Source: JANWHQ01 sp963775275 (GTDB taxonomy: Bacteria; Pseudomonadota; Alphaproteobacteria; Caulobacterales; Caulobacteraceae). From it: DNA of 64,000 nucleotides. This document shows positions 8,766-17,305 of this stretch, one piece after another; the stretch's first letter is position 1, and each line of letters begins with the position of its first letter. The notes under the pieces are model-generated. The model worked only from the letters and a program-made list of their open reading frames with translations. It was not told the origin of the DNA and did no database searches. The stretch is from assembly GCA_963775275.1 (NCBI GenBank), contig CAVZII010000005.1:2914001-2978000 (forward strand). The letters are read 5' to 3'. The translations under genes were made by a program, and so were the position numbers.

Positions 8766-8984
8766 TCAGCCGTCCGCGTCCAGGATGCGGCGGATGGCCG
8801 CCGCCGCAGCCTTGTCGCAGGCCTCGGGTTTGAGGTCCAGGCTGACCGCCTCCTTGCGAAGCTCGGCCCTGACCTGCCCGGCGGTCTCCGGCGAGATCCG
8901 CTTCAGGGCCGCCACGGCCGCCCGCGCGAGGCTGAGGGCGATCCGCAGCTCGGCGTCCCGGGAGGCTTGCGATGGCGAGGTCAT
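8766..8984 (-). CDS. Hypothetical small protein (72 aa)
   Basis: A short, mostly helical, Ala/Arg/Glu-rich protein with no recognised domain. It starts MTSPSQASRDAELRIALSLA and ends AAAAIRRILDADG. It lies directly upstream of the TetR gene, same strand and 42 nt apart, and downstream of two palindromes, so it is probably the first gene of the TetR-controlled transcript. There is no signal peptide or membrane segment. Coding status is supported by position and codon pattern only. Confidence 0.55.
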   Translation of the reverse strand: MTSPSQASRDAELRIALSLARAAVAALKRISPETAGQVRAELRKEAVSLDLKPEACDKAAAAAIRRILDADG

Positions 8985-9069
8985 GAGGGGCTTGCCAGCG
9001 TGCTGGGGACGAACAGCGGCCGCGCGCCCGCGACGCCGATCCGGACCTGCGCGTGCATGCGCCGGACTA

Positions 9070-9108
9070 GGCTGACGGTAGTGTCAGCCTGACAGATTCG
9101 TCAATCTG
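9070..9108. promoter_or_regulatory. Tandem palindromes, candidate TetR operator
   Basis: Two adjacent dyads lie 86 nt or more before the small-protein/tetR pair. The first is GGCTGAC-6 nt-GTCAGCC at 9070-9089. The second is CAGATT-4 nt-AATCTG at about 9092-9107. Their TGAC/GTCA half-sites are typical of TetR-family operators, and a TTGACG hexamer on the minus strand overlaps them as a possible -35 element. This is inferred from symmetry and position. Confidence 0.5.
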
Positions 9109-9143
9109 ACTTGCAAGCCTTCGCCGATCCGCGCTTTCCGGCG

Positions 9144-11312
9144 TCAGGCGCTCCCGGCCATCGGGAATCCCTTGTAGGCGAAGTAGGCCTTGGGGTCCGG
9201 ATCGCGGCCGCGGAAGTTCCGGTAGGCGATGGCCGGATCGACCGTGTCGCCGATCTGCAGGATCATGTCGTGGTAGCGCCTGGCGGTGGCGGGGTTGTAG
9301 GGCCCGCCCTCGTCCACGAAGGCCTGGAAGGCGTCGTGGTCCAGCACCTCGGACCACAGGTAGCTGTAGTAGCCGGCCGCATAGCCGTCGCTCGAGAACA
9401 CGTGCCCGAACTGCGGGATGCGGTGGCGCATCACGATCTCCCTGGGCATGCCGATCTCGGCCAGGCACTGCGTCTCGAACGCCTTCATGTCGAGCGGCGT
9501 CTCGCCGGCCAGGTGCAGCTTCATGTCGACGATGGCCGAGGCCAGGTATTCGACCGTGGCGAAGCCCTGGTTGAAGGTGCGCGCCTTGGCGATCTTGGCC
9601 ACCAGCGCGTCCGGAATTGGCTCGCCCGTCGCGTGGTGGACGGCGAAGCGCTTGAGCACCTCGCTCGTCGAAAGCCAGTTCTCGTTGAGCTGGGAGGGGA
9701 ACTCCACGAAGTCCCGCGCCACGCTGGTCCCCGCCACCGACGGGTAGCGCACATTCGAGTTCAGCCCGTGGATGGCGTGGCCGAACTCGTGGAACATGGT
9801 GATCCCGTCGTCCCAGGAGATCAGGATCGGCTCGCCCGGCGCGGCCTTCACGAAGTTGGTGTTGTTCGAGACGATCGGCGTCACCGCCGCCTTGAACCGC
9901 TCCTGGGTCCGGTACTCGTTCATCCAGGCGCCGGACTGCTTGCCGTCCCGCGCATAGGGGTCGAAGTACCACAGGCCCATCGGCGAGCCGTCCTTGTGGG
10001 TCACGCTGTAGACCCGGATGTCGGGCTGGGCGACCGGGACGTCGCGCACCTCGGTCCAGGTCATGCCGAAGAGCTGGCTCGACGCCCAGTGCACGCCGTC
10101 CTTCAGCTTCTCCATCTGCATGTACGGCTTGATCTGGCTCTCATCGAGGTCGTACTTCGCCTTGCGGACCTTCTCGGCGTAGTAGCGGTAGTCCCAGGGC
10201 GCGATGGTGACGCCCGCGCCCTCCCGGTCGGCGACCGCCTGCATGTCGGCGACCTCCTCCTTCACCCGGGCCACCGCCGCCGGCCAGACCTGCATGAGCA
10301 GGTTCATGGCGGTCTCGGGCGTCTTGGCCATGGCGTTCTCGAGCCGCCAGTGGGCGAAGGTGGGATAGCCCAGGAGCTTGGCCCGCCTGGCCCGCAGCAG
10401 CAGGATCTCCGAGCAGATGGCGTTGTTGTCGTGCGCCCCGCCGTTGTCGCCGCGGCTCGTCCACATCCGGAAGCCCTGCTCGCGCAGGTCCCTCAGGTCC
10501 GAATAGGTCAGGAACGGCTCCATCGCCGAGCGGGTGTTGGCCACCAGCCACTGGCCCTTCATCCCCTTGGCCTCGGCCGCGGCGGCGTAGCCGGCGACGA
10601 GCGAGGCGGGCAGGCCCTTCAGCTCGTCCTGGCTCTTCAGCGTCAGCCAGTAGTCCTCCTCGTCCGCCAGCTCGTTCTGGCTGAACTGGGTGAACAGGGC
10701 GGCGAGCCGCTGGTTCAGGTCCGACAGCTGCTTCTTGGCGGCCGGATCGAGCTTGGCGCCCTGGCGGACATAGCTGGTGTAGTACTTCCAGGTCAGGCGC
10801 TGCTGCTCGGGCGTGAGCTTGGCCTTGTCGGGCGAATTGTAGACGGCCTCGATGCGGGCGAAGAGCGCGGGGTTCTGGATGATCTCGTCCGAGAAGGCCG
10901 CGAACCTGGGCTCCCACTCCAGGTCGATCGCCTGGACGTCCTTGCTGTTCAGCGTCGAGACGTAGATGCCCCACAAGGTCTGGACGCGATTGTAGGCGCG
11001 TCCGGCGTCCTCGAGCGCGGCGATGGTGTTCTCGAAGCTGGCCGGCGCCGGATCGGCGGCGATCCTCGCGATCTCGGCGCGGTTCATGTCCATCGAGGCC
11101 TGGAAGGCCGCGGGGAACATGCCGGCCTTGATCCTGTCGAAGGGCGGGACGCCCCCATGGGGACCGGTCCAGTCGGCGAGAAGGGGGTCATGGGTCGGCA
11201 TGGCGGCGGGCTTATGCCCGGAATTGGCGGCGGCGGCGAGGGCGGGGGAGAGGCTGGCGGCGCCGGACAAGGCCGCGGCGCTGGCCGACGCGAGGAAAGA
11301 ACGTCGCTTCAC
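9144..11312 (-). CDS. M3-family peptidyl-dipeptidase (Dcp-like)
   Basis: A 722-residue zinc metallopeptidase of family M3, which cleaves short peptides, often releasing C-terminal dipeptides. The zinc site FHEFGHAIHGL is at about residue 507, with the downstream Glu in the helical region after it. The N-terminus MKRRSFLASASAAALSGAA is a signal peptide with an RRSFL twin-arginine-like motif, so a periplasmic location is likely. The length fits Dcp (about 680-720 residues). Oligopeptidase A is the alternative, but the signal peptide argues for the exported type. It is a single gene. Confidence 0.9.
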   Translation of the reverse strand: MKRRSFLASASAAALSGAASLSPALAAAANSGHKPAAMPTHDPLLADWTGPHGGVPPFDRIKAGMFPAAFQASMDMNRAEIARIAADPAPASFENTIAALEDAGRAYNRVQTLWGIYVSTLNSKDVQAIDLEWEPRFAAFSDEIIQNPALFARIEAVYNSPDKAKLTPEQQRLTWKYYTSYVRQGAKLDPAAKKQLSDLNQRLAALFTQFSQNELADEEDYWLTLKSQDELKGLPASLVAGYAAAAEAKGMKGQWLVANTRSAMEPFLTYSDLRDLREQGFRMWTSRGDNGGAHDNNAICSEILLLRARRAKLLGYPTFAHWRLENAMAKTPETAMNLLMQVWPAAVARVKEEVADMQAVADREGAGVTIAPWDYRYYAEKVRKAKYDLDESQIKPYMQMEKLKDGVHWASSQLFGMTWTEVRDVPVAQPDIRVYSVTHKDGSPMGLWYFDPYARDGKQSGAWMNEYRTQERFKAAVTPIVSNNTNFVKAAPGEPILISWDDGITMFHEFGHAIHGLNSNVRYPSVAGTSVARDFVEFPSQLNENWLSTSEVLKRFAVHHATGEPIPDALVAKIAKARTFNQGFATVEYLASAIVDMKLHLAGETPLDMKAFETQCLAEIGMPREIVMRHRIPQFGHVFSSDGYAAGYYSYLWSEVLDHDAFQAFVDEGGPYNPATARRYHDMILQIGDTVDPAIAYRNFRGRDPDPKAYFAYKGFPMAGSA

Positions 11313-11386
11313 AGAGGCTCTCCATGCAATTTTGTGCCGGTCCTAGCGCCAAACCCGGAGAAGGTCACCTGAACGGACTGTAATGT

Positions 11387-11968
11387 TCAGCCGGTCAGGG
11401 TCCGTCCGCCCAATTCGACCAGGAAGACCGCGATGATGCCGGCCAGGCAGGCGCCCCGCCACCAACGGCGCCGGATGAAGACGGCGGACAACGCGGCCAG
11501 GTTCACCGCCGCGATCGGCGCGAGGGGCAGGTTGGCGTCCGCGACGGCCTGGCGATCCACGGTCAGCGCCCACCACCCCGCCATCGCCATGCTCGCCAGG
11601 CCGTGGGCCGTGAACAGCGAGAAGAAGTAGGTTCCGACCCGCTCGAAATGCGCCTTGAGGTCGATCTCCTCGCCTTCGGCCTCATCCGGCAGGACCACGC
11701 CCGCCATCAGGAACAGCAGGATCATGATGACGATGACCCACAGGTAGGCGGCGAAGGTGACGCTGCTGGCCTCCCTGTTGAAGCCGTACCACTGCCACCA
11801 CTGCACTACGATCCTGACCAGCACCGCCAGCGCGGCCAGCGGCGCGAGCCAATCCCACTTCACTTTCTGGGTCGGGCGCACCAGACGGTGAAGGCTGATG
11901 GCCAGATCGGCCACCGCCAGGCCGAGCAGCACGCCGGCCAGAAGCAGGAGATATTCGAAGGGGTCCAT
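11387..11968 (-). CDS. Hypothetical membrane protein
   Basis: About 193 residues with five or so hydrophobic helices, beginning MDPFEYLLLLAGVLLGLAVA and ending FLVELGGRTLTG. The start at 11968 is preferred over one 36 nt earlier because GGGAGG sits 6 nt before it. An acidic loop (LPDEAEGEEIDLKAH) separates two halves. No family was recognised. It lies between the M3 peptidase and the divergent glutamate racemase gene. Confidence 0.65.
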   Translation of the reverse strand: MDPFEYLLLLAGVLLGLAVADLAISLHRLVRPTQKVKWDWLAPLAALAVLVRIVVQWWQWYGFNREASSVTFAAYLWVIVIMILLFLMAGVVLPDEAEGEEIDLKAHFERVGTYFFSLFTAHGLASMAMAGWWALTVDRQAVADANLPLAPIAAVNLAALSAVFIRRRWWRGACLAGIIAVFLVELGGRTLTG

Positions 11969-12069
11969 GGCGCCTCCCGCCGCGAGCTTAGCCTTACCCG
12001 CCATCCCACGCGAGCGGGCTGCGCCGCCGGGGATGGACGCACGGCCTCCCCCCCGCTAATCGCATCGGC

Positions 12070-12921
12070 ATGGCCATAGGCGTGTTCGACTCCGGGGTGG
12101 GCGGACTGACCATCCATCGCGCCCTGGTCGACCGTTTCCCCAAGGCCGACTTCGTCTTCCTGGGCGACCAGGCGCACGTGCCCTATGGCGGGCGGTCCGG
12201 CGAGGAGATCGTCGAGCTGACGCGCGGGGGCTGCGAGGCCCTGTTCGACCGAGGCTGCAGCCTCGTCGTCCTGGGCTGCAACACCGCCGCCTCGATCGCG
12301 CTACGCCGGCTGCAGCAGACCTGGCTGCCCGCCTATCGCAGGGCGCTCGGTCGGCCGGTGAACCTGCTCGGCATCATCGTCCCGACGATCGAGGCCGCCA
12401 CGGGCCTGCCCTGGGAGCACGAAGCCGAGCGCCGGGGCGAGAAGGTCGAGCAGCTGGACGTCCTGGGCGTCTTCTCGACCCCGGCCACAGCCCAGAGCCG
12501 CGTCTACGAGATCGAGATCGACAAGCGCCGCCAGGATATCGCGGTCTTCTCCGAGCCCTGCCCGGATCTTGCCCGGATGATCGAGGCCGGCGCGCCGCAC
12601 GAGGAACTGGCCAAGGCGGTGGACGCGCACGTCAAGGCGCTCGCCAAGCGAATCGGGCGCATGCCGGACCGCGCCATCCTCGGCTGCACCCACTATGAGA
12701 TCATCTCCGACCTGTTCCGCGAGGCGTTGCCGCAAGGGATCCCGCTGATCCACCAGCCCGGCGCCACCGCCGACGCCCTCGAACGCTACCTGGCCCGCCA
12801 CCCCGAGTACGATGCCGGCTCGTCGGGCGTGCGCCGGTTCCTGACCACGGGCAAGCCGGGCGCCGTGGGAGGCCTCGCCGAGGCCTTCTGGGGCGCGCCG
12901 CTGCACTTCGAAGCCTCCTGA
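12070..12921 (+). CDS. murI: Glutamate racemase
   Basis: This enzyme makes D-glutamate for the peptidoglycan stem peptide; MurD adds that residue at 43.4-44.8 kb of this window. The 283-residue protein shows IGVFDSGVGGLT at the N-terminus, PYGGRS, the first catalytic cysteine in VLGCNTAA and the second in ILGCTHYEII. It is not part of the dcw cluster; the divergent membrane-protein gene lies about 100 bp away. It is followed by lemA after 59 nt. Confidence 0.95.
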   Translation: MAIGVFDSGVGGLTIHRALVDRFPKADFVFLGDQAHVPYGGRSGEEIVELTRGGCEALFDRGCSLVVLGCNTAASIALRRLQQTWLPAYRRALGRPVNLLGIIVPTIEAATGLPWEHEAERRGEKVEQLDVLGVFSTPATAQSRVYEIEIDKRRQDIAVFSEPCPDLARMIEAGAPHEELAKAVDAHVKALAKRIGRMPDRAILGCTHYEIISDLFREALPQGIPLIHQPGATADALERYLARHPEYDAGSSGVRRFLTTGKPGAVGGLAEAFWGAPLHFEAS

Positions 12922-12980
12922 GCTTGGCGCTGACCGGTCCGATCCCCTAGATTAGGGGTCACCGAGCACAAGGAGCGCCC

Positions 12981-13541
12981 ATGGTCGGACTGATCATCCT
13001 CCTCGTCGTCGTCCTGCTGATCGTCCTGATGCTGGCCGGGACCTACAACCGGCTGGTGGGCCTGAGGCAGCGCGCGAACCAGGCCTTCGCGGACATCGAC
13101 GTCCAGCTGCAGCAGCGCCACGACCTGGTCCCCAACCTGGTCGAGACGGTCAAGGGCTACGCCACGCACGAGCGCGAGACGCTCCAGGCCGTCACCAACG
13201 CCCGGGCCGCCGCGACGTCGGCCGCCGGCGTCGAGCAGAAGGTCCAGGCCGAGAACGCGCTCTCGGGCGCGCTGCGGCGCCTGTTCGTGATGGTCGAGGC
13301 CTACCCTGACCTCAAGGCCAACCAGAACTTCATCCGCCTGCAGGACGAGCTGGCCGACGTCGAGAACAAGCTCGCCGCCGCCCGCCGCTTCTTCAACAGC
13401 GCCGTGGCCGAGTTCAACGCCGCGATCCAGCAGTTCCCGGCCGTGCTGCTGGCCACGAGCTTCGGCTTCAAGGAGCGGACCTTCTTCGACGTGGGCGAGG
13501 ACCGCGCGACGGTCTCCGCCGCGCCGCAGGTCAAGTTCTAG
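12981..13541 (+). CDS. LemA family protein
   Basis: A 186-residue protein with one N-terminal membrane helix (VGLIILLVVVLLIVLMLA) and a helical body with the family signatures YNRLVGLRQRANQAFADID, QRHDLVPNLVETVKGY and AARRFFNSAVAEFN. The function of LemA is not settled. It lies 15 nt before an M48 metallopeptidase, a pairing found in many bacteria. GGAGCG lies just before the ATG. Confidence 0.92.
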   Translation: MVGLIILLVVVLLIVLMLAGTYNRLVGLRQRANQAFADIDVQLQQRHDLVPNLVETVKGYATHERETLQAVTNARAAATSAAGVEQKVQAENALSGALRRLFVMVEAYPDLKANQNFIRLQDELADVENKLAAARRFFNSAVAEFNAAIQQFPAVLLATSFGFKERTFFDVGEDRATVSAAPQVKF

Positions 13542-13556
13542 GACGGCTGCGGACCG

Positions 13557-14606
13557 ATGGGCGCCGTCGGCCTTCAGACCTACATCTGGAACAACAACCT
13601 GAAGTCCGCCGTGCTGCTGATCGGCTTCCCGTTGCTGCTGGTGGGCATGCTGTTCGCCTTCGAGCTCTTCCTCATGGGGATGGGCTACCTGCCGTCCGGC
13701 TACGGGCCCCAGGACGACTTCACCGTGGCCGGCCAGATGCTGGTCCACTACGCGCCGCTGGCGATCCTCGTCGCCATCGTCTGGTTCGCGATCGCCTACT
13801 TCTCCTACCAGGCCATCATCGACCTCGCGACCGGGGCGCGGCCGGTGACCCGCCAGGAGCTGCCGCGGGTCTACAACCTCCTGGAAAACCTCGCCGTCTC
13901 GCGGGGCATGCGCACGCCGACGCTGCGAGTCATCCAGACCGACGCGATGAACGCCTTCGCCACCGGCCTGCACGAAGGCCAGTACAGCGTCACCGTCACC
14001 ACCGGCCTGATGACGGCGCTGAACGATCACGAGCTCGAGGCGGTGCTGGCGCACGAGATGACCCACGTCATCAACCGCGACGTCCGGCTGATGGTGATCG
14101 CCTCGGTGTTCGCCGGGATCATCACCCTGCTGGCCCAGATCATCTACCGGTCGGTCATGTGGACCAGCCTGACCGGTGGCGGCGGGCGCCGGCGACGGGG
14201 CGGGGCGGGACTGGTGGTGCTGATCGCCCTCGTCATCGCCGCGGTCGGCGCGCTCCTGGCGGTGGTGATCAAGATGGCCATCTCGCGCCAGCGCGAATAC
14301 ATCGCCGACGCCGGCGCGGTGGAGCTGACCAAGGATCCCGACGCCATGATCTCGGCCCTGCAGAAGATCTCGGGCCACTCCGAGATCCATGCGCCGAGCT
14401 CGGTGCGCGCCATGTTTCTGGACGACGACGAAGGGGTGATGGGCCTGTTCGCCACCCATCCGCCGATCGGCAAGAGGATCGAGGCCCTGGTGAAGTTCGC
14501 CGGCGGGCGCCTGACCCAGGCCGCCCCGACGGCGCCGGCCGAGGCGTCCGCGGCCCTGACGGGCGAGCCCGGCCCCTGGGGCCGCCGGCCCGGGCCCTGG
14601 GGCTGA
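13557..14606 (+). CDS. M48-family metallopeptidase (HtpX-like)
   Basis: A 349-residue membrane peptidase. Two N-terminal helices (VLLIGFPLLLVGMLFAFELF and APLAILVAIVWFAIAYFSY) precede the catalytic region with the zinc motif HEMTHVINRD at about residue 166, a further helix after the Gly/Arg-rich GGGGRRRRGGAG loop, and REYIADAGAVEL, the third-ligand segment. M48 enzymes act in membrane-protein quality control. It is coupled to lemA (15-nt gap) and converges with bpt. Confidence 0.9.
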   Translation: MGAVGLQTYIWNNNLKSAVLLIGFPLLLVGMLFAFELFLMGMGYLPSGYGPQDDFTVAGQMLVHYAPLAILVAIVWFAIAYFSYQAIIDLATGARPVTRQELPRVYNLLENLAVSRGMRTPTLRVIQTDAMNAFATGLHEGQYSVTVTTGLMTALNDHELEAVLAHEMTHVINRDVRLMVIASVFAGIITLLAQIIYRSVMWTSLTGGGGRRRRGGAGLVVLIALVIAAVGALLAVVIKMAISRQREYIADAGAVELTKDPDAMISALQKISGHSEIHAPSSVRAMFLDDDEGVMGLFATHPPIGKRIEALVKFAGGRLTQAAPTAPAEASAALTGEPGPWGRRPGPWG

Positions 14607-14615
14607 GCGGACCGG

Positions 14616-15368
14616 TCAGTCGGCCAGCGGCGTCCAGCGCTGGTCCCTCAGGATCTCGATGGGGCGGAAGCGGGCCTTGTAGTCCATCTTCGGGCTGCCG
14701 GGGACCCAGTAGCCGAGATAGACGTAGGGGATGCCGTGCAGGCGCGCCTGGACCACGTGGTCCAGGATGATGAACGAGCCGAGGCTGCGCCGGGCGAGCG
14801 AGGGCTCGTAGAAGCTGTAGACCAGCGACAGGCCGTCCGCGAGGGCGTCCACCAGGGCGCAGGCGACGAGGTCGCCCGGCCCGCCATCCGGCGCGGTCGT
14901 CCGGTACTCGACAAGATGGGTGCGCACCGCCGTGTCCTCGACCATCGCCAGGTAGTCCGGCCAGGTCATGTCGGCCATCCCGCCCTCGGCGTGGCGGACC
15001 AGCAGGTAGCGGCGCAGCAGCTCGAACTGCTCCATCGTCGCCTCGGCCTCCACCGTGTGGCGCACGAGGTCTTCATTGCGGTCCAGCACCCGCCGCTCTG
15101 ACTTCGAGAAGGGGTACTCCAGCGAGGGGATGCGCGCCGATATGCAGGCCTCGCAGGTCTCGCAGGCCGGGCGGTAGGCGATGTTCTGCGAGCGGCGGAA
15201 GCCCGCCTGGGTCAGCGCGTCGTTGATCGCCGCGCCCTCGGTCAGCGGCAGGTGGGCGAACACCTTGCGCTCCTCGCGGCCCGGCAGATAGGGGCACGGC
15301 GAGGGCGCGGTCAGGAAGAAGCGCAGCTGGCGGGTGCGAAAGTGCTGGGTCACGCGCCGTCTCGGCAA
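14616..15368 (-). CDS. bpt: Aspartate/glutamate leucyltransferase
   Basis: Bpt transfers leucine from Leu-tRNA to proteins with N-terminal Asp or Glu, marking them for ClpAP degradation. The 250-residue protein has an N-terminal domain with CPYLPGREERKVFAHL and the cysteine-rich RPACETCEACISARIP, and a C-terminal GNAT-like domain ending near HGIPYVYLGYWVPGSPKM and DYKARFRPIE. The order of these features matches ATE/Bpt proteins. It converges with the M48 peptidase gene with only 9 nt between stops. Confidence 0.93.
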   Translation of the reverse strand: MPRRRVTQHFRTRQLRFFLTAPSPCPYLPGREERKVFAHLPLTEGAAINDALTQAGFRRSQNIAYRPACETCEACISARIPSLEYPFSKSERRVLDRNEDLVRHTVEAEATMEQFELLRRYLLVRHAEGGMADMTWPDYLAMVEDTAVRTHLVEYRTTAPDGGPGDLVACALVDALADGLSLVYSFYEPSLARRSLGSFIILDHVVQARLHGIPYVYLGYWVPGSPKMDYKARFRPIEILRDQRWTPLAD

Positions 15369-15453
15369 TGGCGCCGTGGATTAAGGCCCAACCGGGGGCG
15401 TGCGGCAAGCGGCGTGGCGTCCCGGGCGGCCCGATTTGCGCACCAGGCCCGGC

Positions 15454-16326
15454 TCAAGGATTTGCGTTGCTGGGCAGCACCGGCTTTTCGCGCAGGAGCA
15501 CGATGGTGATCCGCCGGTTGCCGGGGAGAGTCGGATCGTCCGGATAGAGCGGGTCCGAGGCGGCCTTGCCCGACACCTGGTAGATCCGGTCGGAGTTGAC
15601 GCCGGCCTCCTGGAGGATCTGCCGCGAGGAATCCGCGCGCTCGGACGAGAGCTTCCAGTCGCTTTCGAGCTTGCGGCCCGGCGTGGCGCTGGTGTGGCCG
15701 GAGATGGTCACGCGGTTGGGCAGCTGGTTGATCACCTTGGCCACGGCCCGCAGCAGGATCCGCGCCCGGTCGTTGGGGACGGGCGAGTTCTCCTTGAACA
15801 TGGAGCGCCCTTCCTGGTCGATCAGCTGGATGCGCAGGCCCTCGGGCGTCTGGTCCACCAGGATCTGCTTGGACAGCTCCGCCAGCTCCGGCATCTGCTG
15901 CAGCGCCTGCTTCAGCGATTCCGCCGCGCTCTGGAAGGCCGTGTCGTCCTTGGTGTTGTCCGCGTCCTTCTGGGCCGTCTGGGCGCCGGCCGAGCCGGTG
16001 TCCTCGGTGTTCGGCGCGGACGGGGCGGTCTGCTCGATGATGCTCTCGGTGCCCGCGCTCTTGGAGCCGTCCTGGCCAAGCGAGGTGCCGTTCAGGATGC
16101 CGCCGGCGCCGGAGGTGGTTTCCGAGACGCTGGCCGGGGCGAAGTAGTCGGCGATGCCCTTCTTTTGTTCGGGACTGGTGGTGTTGATCAGCCACATCAG
16201 GAGGAAGAAGGCCATCATGGCCGTGACGAAGTCGGCGTAGGCGACCTTCCAGGCGCCGCCGTGGTGGCCGGCCGCGCCCCCCTTCTTGATCTTCTTGATG
16301 ATGACGACGGCGTCGCCGAGGGCCAT
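15454..16326 (-). CDS. motB: Flagellar motor stator protein MotB
   Basis: MotB anchors the proton-driven stator to peptidoglycan. The 290-residue product starts MALGDAVVIIKKIKKG, has the single membrane helix AYADFVTAMMAFFLLMWLIN with the proton-carrying Asp, a Thr/Ser/Ala-rich linker, and a C-terminal OmpA-like domain (RVTISGHTSATPG and a final RRITIVLLREKPV). The start at 16326 is used because AAGG lies about 9 nt upstream and it matches other MotB N-termini; a start 27 nt earlier adds unrelated residues. No motA is in the window. Confidence 0.93.
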   Translation of the reverse strand: MALGDAVVIIKKIKKGGAAGHHGGAWKVAYADFVTAMMAFFLLMWLINTTSPEQKKGIADYFAPASVSETTSGAGGILNGTSLGQDGSKSAGTESIIEQTAPSAPNTEDTGSAGAQTAQKDADNTKDDTAFQSAAESLKQALQQMPELAELSKQILVDQTPEGLRIQLIDQEGRSMFKENSPVPNDRARILLRAVAKVINQLPNRVTISGHTSATPGRKLESDWKLSSERADSSRQILQEAGVNSDRIYQVSGKAASDPLYPDDPTLPGNRRITIVLLREKPVLPSNANP

Positions 16327-16426
16327 GGGCGTTAACCTTGACAGCGCCGGCACGTTGCCCGGCTCGCGTTAAGATGCGGTTTCGGGCAAAGCACGCCTCC
16401 GACCGGAAACCAGGGAGACGGAACCA

Positions 16427-17305
16427 ATGAAGGTCGCATTCATCGGGCTGGGCGTGATGGGATTTCCGATGGCCGGCCACCTGAAGGCCGCCGGCCACGA
16501 GGTCTCGGTGTTCAACCGCTCGCCCGCCAAGGCGGCGCGCTGGGCCGAGGTCCACGGCGGTCGCGCAGGAACGAGCATCGCCGATGCGGTCTCGGGTTGC
16601 GAGGTGGTCGCCCTGTGCGTGGGCAATGACTCCGACGTGCGCCAGGTGCTGGCCGAGGCGCTGCCGGCCATGGCCCCGGGCGGGATCGTCGTGGACCACA
16701 CCACCACCTCCGCCCGGCTGGCGCGCGAGGCGGCGGACGAGGCGAGGCGCCAGGGCCGCTGGTTCGTCGACGCCCCGGTCTCCGGCGGCCAGGCCGGAGC
16801 CGAGAACGGCCAGCTCACCATCATGCTGGGCGGCGACGAGGCGCCGGTGGCGCGCATCACGCCGGTGATCTCGGCCTATGCCAAGGCGATCAAGCGAATT
16901 GGCGGGCCGGGCGCGGGCCAGCTCGCCAAGATGGTCAACCAGATCTGCATCGCCGGGACGCTCCAGGGCCTGGCCGAGGCGGTGCATTTCGCCAAGTCCT
17001 CGGGCGTGGATGCCGACGCGGTCCTCGAGGCCATCTCCAAGGGCGCGGCCCAGTCCTGGCAGATGGACAACCGCTGGGCCGCCATGATCGCCAACAGCTT
17101 CGACTTCGGCTTCGCGGTGGACTGGATGCGCAAGGACCTCGGCCTGGTGCTCGAGGAGGCCCGCGCCAACGGCGCGCACCTGGCCCTGACCGCCCTGGTC
17201 GACCAGTTCTATTCCGAGGTCCAGGCCATGGGCGGGCGCCGCTGGGACACCTCGAGCCTCGCCGCGCGGCTGGAGGACCGGCGAAAGCCGCCGCCGGGCA
17301 GATGA
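16427..17305 (+). CDS. NAD(P)-dependent beta-hydroxyacid dehydrogenase (HIBADH family)
   Basis: A 292-residue enzyme of the 3-hydroxyisobutyrate/tartronate semialdehyde reductase group. The Rossmann motif GLGVMGFPMAGHL is at the N-terminus, the substrate segment DAPVSGGQAGAENGQL is near 118, and the catalytic lysine lies in GAGQLAKMVNQI near 165. The exact substrate cannot be told; 3-hydroxyisobutyrate (valine breakdown), tartronate semialdehyde or succinic semialdehyde are all possible. The stop overlaps the next gene's ATG by 4 nt, so the two are co-translated. Confidence 0.9.
   Translation: MKVAFIGLGVMGFPMAGHLKAAGHEVSVFNRSPAKAARWAEVHGGRAGTSIADAVSGCEVVALCVGNDSDVRQVLAEALPAMAPGGIVVDHTTTSARLAREAADEARRQGRWFVDAPVSGGQAGAENGQLTIMLGGDEAPVARITPVISAYAKAIKRIGGPGAGQLAKMVNQICIAGTLQGLAEAVHFAKSSGVDADAVLEAISKGAAQSWQMDNRWAAMIANSFDFGFAVDWMRKDLGLVLEEARANGAHLALTALVDQFYSEVQAMGGRRWDTSSLAARLEDRRKPPPGR

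Noticed and set aside
12786..14459. A 557-codon open frame antisense to murI, lemA and the M48 peptidase gene
   Set aside because: It spans three well-supported genes and their gaps, has no domain, and has biased His/Asp/Gln composition typical of shadows.
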